A DNA stretch of 19,767 nucleotides from Eubacterium sp. (GTDB lineage Bacteria; Bacillota_A; Clostridia; Lachnospirales; Lachnospiraceae): assembly GCA_023663915.1 (NCBI GenBank), contig JAMPGN010000056.1, positions 1 through 19,767 of the forward strand, written 5' to 3'. Both the position numbers and the translations under genes were made by a program. This document shows, in pieces, positions 16,202 through 19,767 of this stretch. Within the stretch, counting starts at the first letter, position 1, and each line of letters starts with the position of its first letter. Below the pieces are notes generated by a model, which ran no database searches, was not told the DNA's origin, and saw nothing but the letters and a program-made list of their open reading frames with translations.

Positions 16202-16990
16202 CTAAAATCTTCCGATCTGCCTGACATACGCCGACAGCCTTTCGTTGCCCACAAACTCTTCTTTGCGGATATCAAACAACCGCTCGATGAAATCCGGTTC
16301 AAACACTTCCTGCGGTGTGCCAAACCGCTCCGTATACTCCCCTTTCAGACACAGAATCTTGTCAGAGACGATCTTCGCAAGTTCCAGTTCGTGCAGCGAC
16401 ATGATGACCGTCAGCCCTTTTTGCTCTCTAAGTTCCTGCAGAATTGAGAGAAATTCCAATTTATAGCGGATGTCCAGATAGGAAGTCGGCTCGTCCAATA
16501 TCACGATCTCCGGCTCCTGACAGATGGCTCTCGCCAGCATGACCCGCTGTTTCTGCCCGTCACTTACCCGGTTAAAATCCTGCCCGCCGATATCCGCAAC
16601 CTGCGTCAGTTCCATCACCTCATCGACAATCTGCTCATCCTCTGCAGACAACCGTCCAAACCATCCGGTATACGGATACCGCCCCGTCGCGACCACATCC
16701 CGGCAGCTCTGCATCTGTGTCCGGATTTTTTCTGTAAAAACCACCGACATCTTCTTCGCCAGTTTTACCGGCGCCATCTGACTTAGAACATCGTCCCCAA
16801 GATACGCCGTTCCCCCGACGAGTTCAAGCTGGCTTGCAATACTTTTTAACACCGTGGACTTGCCCGCGCCGTTGGGACCGATCAGGCTTAAGATTTCCCC
16901 CTTTTGCAAAGCGATCTCGATCTCCTGTATCAAGGGCTTATGATCGTACCCTACGCACATTTTTTTCGTGGAAAAATAGTAGTCTGCCAT
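16202..16990 (-). CDS. btuD: Corrinoid ABC transporter ATPase BtuD
   Basis: Cytoplasmic ATPase that powers corrinoid import with BtuC and BtuF. 262 residues. Walker A GPNGAGKS at 38-45; ABC signature RVSDGQKQRV at 141-150, with Asp in place of the first Gly of the usual SGGQ; Walker B IVILDE at 162-167 with the D-loop SYLD; switch His200 in MSLHELELAK. This is the FecE/BtuD/FhuC subfamily pattern. AGGTGAG 3 nt upstream supports the ATG at 16990; the ATG at 17008 would add six residues. It follows btuC by 43 bp. Siderophore/heme ATPases look alike, so the corrinoid assignment rests on its position in the B12 operon. Confidence 0.9.
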   Translation of the reverse strand: MADYYFSTKKMCVGYDHKPLIQEIEIALQKGEILSLIGPNGAGKSTVLKSIASQLELVGGTAYLGDDVLSQMAPVKLAKKMSVVFTEKIRTQMQSCRDVVATGRYPYTGWFGRLSAEDEQIVDEVMELTQVADIGGQDFNRVSDGQKQRVMLARAICQEPEIVILDEPTSYLDIRYKLEFLSILQELREQKGLTVIMSLHELELAKIVSDKILCLKGEYTERFGTPQEVFEPDFIERLFDIRKEEFVGNERLSAYVRQIGRF

Positions 16991-17033
16991 ATTCTCACCT
17001 GCCGCCATGACTCTGCTTTCTCAAATCCGAAAT

Positions 17034-18062
17034 TCACACGCGGTTTTCCCTGCGCTTCGTGATGATCCAGAGTACCACCGGCGCGCCGAAAACTGCCGTC
17101 ACCGTACTGATGCTTAACTCCGTCGGTGCAAGAAACGTCCTTGCCAGCAGATCGCAGAACAGGCAGAAGACACTTCCGCCAAGAAAACAGGCTGGTATCA
17201 TCCGGATCGGTTCTGCCGAGCCAAGAAGTTTCTTAACCAGATGCGGCACCGCGATACCGACAAAGGAAATCGGACCCGCAAACGCCACGATGCACGCCGA
17301 CAGGATACTGGAAAAAATCACGATACATACCCGCAAAAGCCTAAGATTCACCCCCACATTCCGCGCATAGGCGTCTCCCATCTGATAAGCGGAAAGCGGC
17401 TTCGACATCAGAAAAACAGCGATAAAAGCCACAGCGACCACCACCGCCATAACCCTGACATTCTCCCATGTGATCCCCGAAAAACTTCCCCGCGACCAGT
17501 TATGAAGGTTCACGATATCCGCATCGTCCGCAAACGTCACGACCAGTTCCGTCACCGCCGAGCAGATATAGCCAATCATCACGCCGCTGACGACTAACAT
17601 CGACATACTGTTCACCCTGCGCGACATGAGAAGCACGAATCCCATCGACAGCATTGCCCCGGCAAACGCCCCGAAAACCATCTGTGCCGATGTCACCCTG
17701 GCTGACCTTCCCATAAGAAAAACCATCAGAAGCGCAACCGCCATCTTCGCCCCCGACGAGATCCCCAGAACAAACGGTCCTGCAATGGGATTATGAAAAA
17801 AAGTCTGCAAAAGATATCCCGCCAAGGCAAGCGCGCCGCCGAGTATCCAGACCGCCGCCGCCCTCGGAAACCGGATATCCCATAGAATCCTCTCAATCGT
17901 CCCGCCGCTTTCCCGTCCCGTAAGCGTCCTTACGATATCCGCAGGCGCAATCTTCACGCTCCCGATACAGATATTCAACAGCAGAAAGAATACCGCGCCA
18001 ACCGCAAGCAAAATGAAAGCCGCAACATATCTGGATTTCCTGTTTTCATACATACGGTTCAC
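17034..18062 (-). CDS. btuC: Corrinoid ABC transporter permease BtuC (FecCD family)
   Basis: Membrane permease of the FecCD/BtuC family; two copies form the import channel with two BtuD subunits. 342 residues, family-typical, mostly hydrophobic with about nine or ten potential membrane segments. Family motifs: DIRFPRAAAVWILGGALALAG (broken as DIRFPRAA, then VWILGGALALAG), LLQTFFHNPIAGPFVLGISS, GVMIGYICSAV and FAGPISFVGIAVPHLVKKLL near 250-270, with GSAEPIRMIPACFLGGSVF following. The start is probably the GTG at 18062 with AAAGG 4 nt upstream; the ATG at 18053 would remove three residues but is poorly spaced. A run of nine G lies in the 74-bp gap to btuF. The substrate is inferred from context. 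Confidence 0.92.
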   Translation of the reverse strand: MNRMYENRKSRYVAAFILLAVGAVFFLLLNICIGSVKIAPADIVRTLTGRESGGTIERILWDIRFPRAAAVWILGGALALAGYLLQTFFHNPIAGPFVLGISSGAKMAVALLMVFLMGRSARVTSAQMVFGAFAGAMLSMGFVLLMSRRVNSMSMLVVSGVMIGYICSAVTELVVTFADDADIVNLHNWSRGSFSGITWENVRVMAVVVAVAFIAVFLMSKPLSAYQMGDAYARNVGVNLRLLRVCIVIFSSILSACIVAFAGPISFVGIAVPHLVKKLLGSAEPIRMIPACFLGGSVFCLFCDLLARTFLAPTELSISTVTAVFGAPVVLWIITKRRENRV

Positions 18063-18107
18063 GCTGCCTTTCTGTAAACTCTGATGTTCCTCCGTGCCGG
18101 TTCGTAT

Positions 18108-18116
18108 CCCCCCCCC
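18108..18116 (-). repeat. G9 homopolymer in the btuF-btuC spacer
   Basis: Nine consecutive C on the plus strand (nine G on the transcript), lying 45 nt before the btuC start codon and 20 nt after the btuF stop. It is outside coding sequence, so slippage would change spacing or mRNA structure rather than frame. It could also be a sequencing length error. Confidence 0.7.
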
Positions 18117-18136
18117 AAAAGGACCGATGCCAAATC

Positions 18137-19558
18137 CTACTCCAAACGGAACAGATAATGCATTTCTCCCGTCTCTCCTTGAAGCATCTTGTGAATATCC
18201 TCGATCAGATAGCCGATCGACAACGACTGCTGGTACATGTCATTCGTGGTACACCAGACGTTTCCTTCTTTCACCGCCCGAAAGTCCGCCAATACCTCAC
18301 ACTTGTCAAGCAGTTCTTCCACACTCCCGACACCGCCGTCGATGGAACTGTTGTAGATCAGATAATCTGCATCTTTCGCCCCCGCATAAAACTCTTCCAC
18401 CTGAATATTCACGGTCGAACGCTTTGTATCGGGATCGCCCAAATCCTCAAAAATATAGTTTCCGCCCGCAAGTTCTATCATTTTCGGAACATAATCGGAC
18501 GACTGCCGCACCTGTACAAGACCGTTCGACGTGATAAAAAAGAAAGCTACCGTCTGCCCTGTACCCTCCTTGCCGCCCACCCGTTCAAGAACTGCCGTCT
18601 GTTCCGCAAAGATCCGCTCCGCCTCCTCTTCCCTACCGAGAAGCGCACCATAGAATTTCACCCACTCCACCCTGCCAAACGGATGGGATTCATAGCTGGA
18701 ATAATCGATCATGGCAGGGATACCAAACTCTTCCAATTTCTCCACCACCTCTGGCGCATGGGAAATCATCATATTTTCTATGGCAAGTTTACACCCCTTA
18801 GAGACGATCAGTTCATAGTCGGGTTTGTCATATTTGCCCGCATAGAGCATATCCCCTCTTTCCATGGCTTCCCTTGCCTCTTCGATATACCAGCCGTCCG
18901 CTTTCTGTCCGGAAAAGGCAATCGCCTTCATTCCGTTCAGTGCACGAAACATATCCATTACCGAAGACGCCACCAGATAAATGTCTTCGATTGGTCGATG
19001 GAGTATTACGAGCTTATCCGTTTCCGGTTCTTGGTTACGGTTTTCTAACATCTCTGACATTGCTGACGTTCCTGTCACTTCTGTCATTTCTGTCCGTTCC
19101 GATAAATGCCATAGTTCCTGCAATTCGGATAACTCTGGTATCGGCTCCCCTTCCGGCACAATCAAAAATCTTGCGCCGTCCATGGTCGTCGTAAGCAGAG
19201 TATAACCACCCTCATAGTAATCTACCGTGAAATTCTCGGCATATTGCAATTCCATGCTATGATCATAGATGAACCGTGGGGCTTCTACCGTTTCCATCCG
19301 CGTTTCTGTTTCCACCCGTGTTTCTGTTCCCGCCTGTGTTTCTGTTCCCGTCCGCGACTCTGCTTCCATCTGCGATTCCGCTTCCGTCTGTGATTCCGCT
19401 TCATAATCTAGTTTTGTTTCCAGTCCTGCTTCGTAATCTGCATCCGCCCGCGTTCCGCTTCCTGGACTATGGCTGAGGAGCGCATTTCCACAACCTGAAA
19501 GTCCCTGCAACCCTACGAAAGCAAGTGTAATTATAATTAACTTTATACTTTTTTTCAT
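18137..19558 (-). CDS. btuF: Corrinoid ABC transporter substrate-binding lipoprotein BtuF-like
   Basis: Captures corrinoid outside the membrane and delivers it to BtuC. 473 residues, long for the family (usually 270-380). A lipoprotein signal peptide (MKK start, hydrophobic stretch 7-17) ends in the lipobox LSGC with Cys23 the lipidated residue. Residues about 35-88 are an acidic, Glu/Thr-rich low-complexity linker built from six-residue repeats. The rest is a TroA/helical-backbone binding fold: LQYAENFTVDYYEGGYTLLT, IAFSGQKADGWYIEEAREAM, LIVSKGCKLAIENMMIS and MIELAGGNYIFEDLGDPD (typical of the C-terminal lobe). It is the first gene of the visible operon. The ribosome binding site before the ATG is weak (TTAAG only). 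Iron-siderophore binding proteins share the fold; context favours corrinoid. Confidence 0.88.
   Translation of the reverse strand: MKKSIKLIIITLAFVGLQGLSGCGNALLSHSPGSGTRADADYEAGLETKLDYEAESQTEAESQMEAESRTGTETQAGTETRVETETRMETVEAPRFIYDHSMELQYAENFTVDYYEGGYTLLTTTMDGARFLIVPEGEPIPELSELQELWHLSERTEMTEVTGTSAMSEMLENRNQEPETDKLVILHRPIEDIYLVASSVMDMFRALNGMKAIAFSGQKADGWYIEEAREAMERGDMLYAGKYDKPDYELIVSKGCKLAIENMMISHAPEVVEKLEEFGIPAMIDYSSYESHPFGRVEWVKFYGALLGREEEAERIFAEQTAVLERVGGKEGTGQTVAFFFITSNGLVQVRQSSDYVPKMIELAGGNYIFEDLGDPDTKRSTVNIQVEEFYAGAKDADYLIYNSSIDGGVGSVEELLDKCEVLADFRAVKEGNVWCTTNDMYQQSLSIGYLIEDIHKMLQGETGEMHYLFRLE
19302..19409 (-). repeat. 18-bp tandem repeat in the btuF linker
   Basis: Six imperfect 18-bp units beginning at 19302, 19320, 19338, 19356, 19374 and 19392. 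The plus-strand pattern is G-TT/AC/AT-TC(T/C)G-TT/CT-CC followed by variable bases. They encode hexapeptides such as QTEAES, QMEAES, RTGTET and RVETET in the linker between lipid anchor and binding domain (residues about 50-86). Copy-number change would alter linker length without a frameshift. Confidence 0.85.
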
Positions 19559-19582
19559 CTTAACATCTATTCTTTATATCTA

Positions 19583-19612
19583 TTTCTACATCGATTCCGA
19601 TTCGGATATCAA
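19583..19612 (-). promoter_or_regulatory. Weak promoter candidate for btuF
   Basis: On the minus strand, TTGATA (19607-19612; 5 of 6 match to TTGACA), an 18-bp spacer, then TAGAAA (19583-19588; 4 of 6 match to TATAAT). Initiation would be about 17-20 nt before the btuF ATG. The -10 match is poor, so this may not be the main operon promoter. Confidence 0.3.
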
Positions 19613-19613
19613 A

Positions 19614-19656
19614 AACTTTTTCACTAAACGTTGGCTGGCAGATTGCACAAAAAGTT
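19614..19656 (-). promoter_or_regulatory. Hairpin in the operon leader
   Basis: AACTTTTT and AAAAAGTT (8-bp perfect arms at 19614-19621 and 19649-19656) enclose a 27-nt loop. On the minus strand the 3' arm is followed by TTT. The stem is AT-rich, so it is a poor intrinsic terminator. An alternative pairing, CACAA with TTGTG slightly upstream, could compete with it. Regulatory function is unproven. Confidence 0.35.
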
Positions 19657-19717
19657 CACGCAGTTGTCTTGTGAAGGAGACTGAGATTTTCTTAGTATTC
19701 CGTCTATTACACAGCAA

Positions 19718-19741
19718 TTTCGGGACATGGATGTCCCGAAA
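19718..19741. repeat. Perfect palindrome with CATCCATG core (arms 11 bp)
   Basis: On the minus strand TTTCGGGACAT, CC, ATGTCCCGAAA: 11-bp arms around a 2-nt centre. It shares the central CATCCATG with the next palindrome but has different outer stem bases. There is no T-tract immediately after it on either strand, so it is not a standard terminator. Confidence 0.85.
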
Positions 19742-19750
19742 AACCCGAAT

Positions 19751-19766
19751 CGCGCATGGATGCGCG
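19751..19766. repeat. Perfect palindrome with CATCCATG core (arms 7 bp)
   Basis: On the minus strand CGCGCAT, CC, ATGCGCG: 7-bp arms around the same 2-nt centre as its neighbour nine bases away. It sits at the window edge and the arms may extend further. On the minus strand TTTTT follows nine bases later, so a loose terminator for an upstream gene cannot be excluded. Confidence 0.8.
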
Positions 19767-19767
19767 T

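Larger units (their letters stand above)
19559..19767 (-). other. Leader region upstream of the B12 operon
   Basis: The 209 bp between btuF and the window edge contain no gene. They hold a weak promoter candidate close to btuF, one 8-bp-stem hairpin and two perfect palindromes, each listed separately. I looked for the cobalamin riboswitch core (GGTG..AA.TCC, GC.G.CCCGC.ACTGT and the 3' B12 box) and do not see it. If one controls this operon, it lies beyond 19767. Confidence 0.6.

Noticed and set aside
18158..19048. 296-codon open frame on the plus strand
   Set aside because: It is antisense to btuF. No family motif, and it is explained by codon bias of the real gene.
16202..19558. BtuFCD as a siderophore or heme transporter
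   Set aside because: The families overlap in sequence, but the genes lead the B12 operon on the same strand with short gaps, so corrinoid is the simplest substrate.
19622..19648. TCTGCCAGCCAACGTTTAGTG (minus strand, 21 bases here given only to locate it loosely) as a possible B12 box
   Set aside because: It weakly recalls the 3' end of cobalamin riboswitches, but the rest of the box and the riboswitch core are not present upstream.
19718..19741. Palindrome as a rho-independent terminator
   Set aside because: The stem is strong but no T-tract follows directly on either strand.

Overview
The window is almost entirely one cobalamin (vitamin B12) locus, read on the minus strand from about 19.56 kb down to 0.79 kb. 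It contains 18 tightly packed genes. The oxygen-independent enzymes CbiD, CbiG, CbiF, CbiH and a CbiJ-CbiE-CbiT fusion show the anaerobic, early-cobalt-insertion route. The lipoprotein-type binding protein, AGGAGG-type ribosome binding sites, moderate GC content and overall protein style suggest an anaerobic Firmicute of class Clostridia, probably Lachnospiraceae. The taxonomic call is inference.

Layout in the direction of transcription (right to left). First is a 209-bp leader (19559-19767) with two perfect palindromes sharing the core CATCCATG and a larger hairpin. Next are corrinoid uptake genes: btuF (lipoprotein binding protein), btuC (permease) and btuD (ATPase). Then come the late steps: cobQ/cbiP, cobT, cobU, cobS, a second short CobU-like gene, cobC, cbiB and cobD. 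The corrin-ring genes follow: cbiC, cbiD, cbiF, cbiG, cbiH, the cbiJ-cbiE-cbiT fusion and cbiA. Gaps between genes never exceed about 95 bp. Many genes overlap (ATGA, TGATG, or longer overlaps with the Shine-Dalgarno site inside the upstream gene), so this looks like one polycistronic unit with translational coupling.

How the genes work together. BtuFCD imports corrinoids. CbiH, CbiF, CbiG, CbiD, CbiJ, CbiE, CbiT and CbiC convert cobalt-precorrin-3 to cobyrinic acid. CbiA and CobQ amidate it. CobD supplies aminopropanol phosphate and CbiB attaches it. CobU activates the product, CobT makes alpha-ribazole phosphate, CobS joins the halves and CobC removes the phosphate. No CbiL (C20 methyltransferase), cobalt chelatase (CbiK/CbiX), corrinoid adenosyltransferase or uroporphyrinogen-stage gene is visible. 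They must lie elsewhere or be absent.

The left end (1-721) is different. It is visibly more AT-rich and holds a 60-residue helix-turn-helix protein overlapping a 5-methylcytosine DNA methyltransferase that runs off the window. Its own good sigma-A-type promoter sits just downstream of cbiA. It looks like an accessory DNA-modification locus beside the B12 operon.

Unusual points are in-frame short tandem repeats inside otherwise conserved B12 genes (btuF, cobD, the cbiG/cbiH junction), two CobU-family genes with complementary motif loss, a G9 tract between btuF and btuC, and the paired palindromes in the leader. I see no wholly new system; the duplicated CobU family and the leader are the best candidates for something undescribed.
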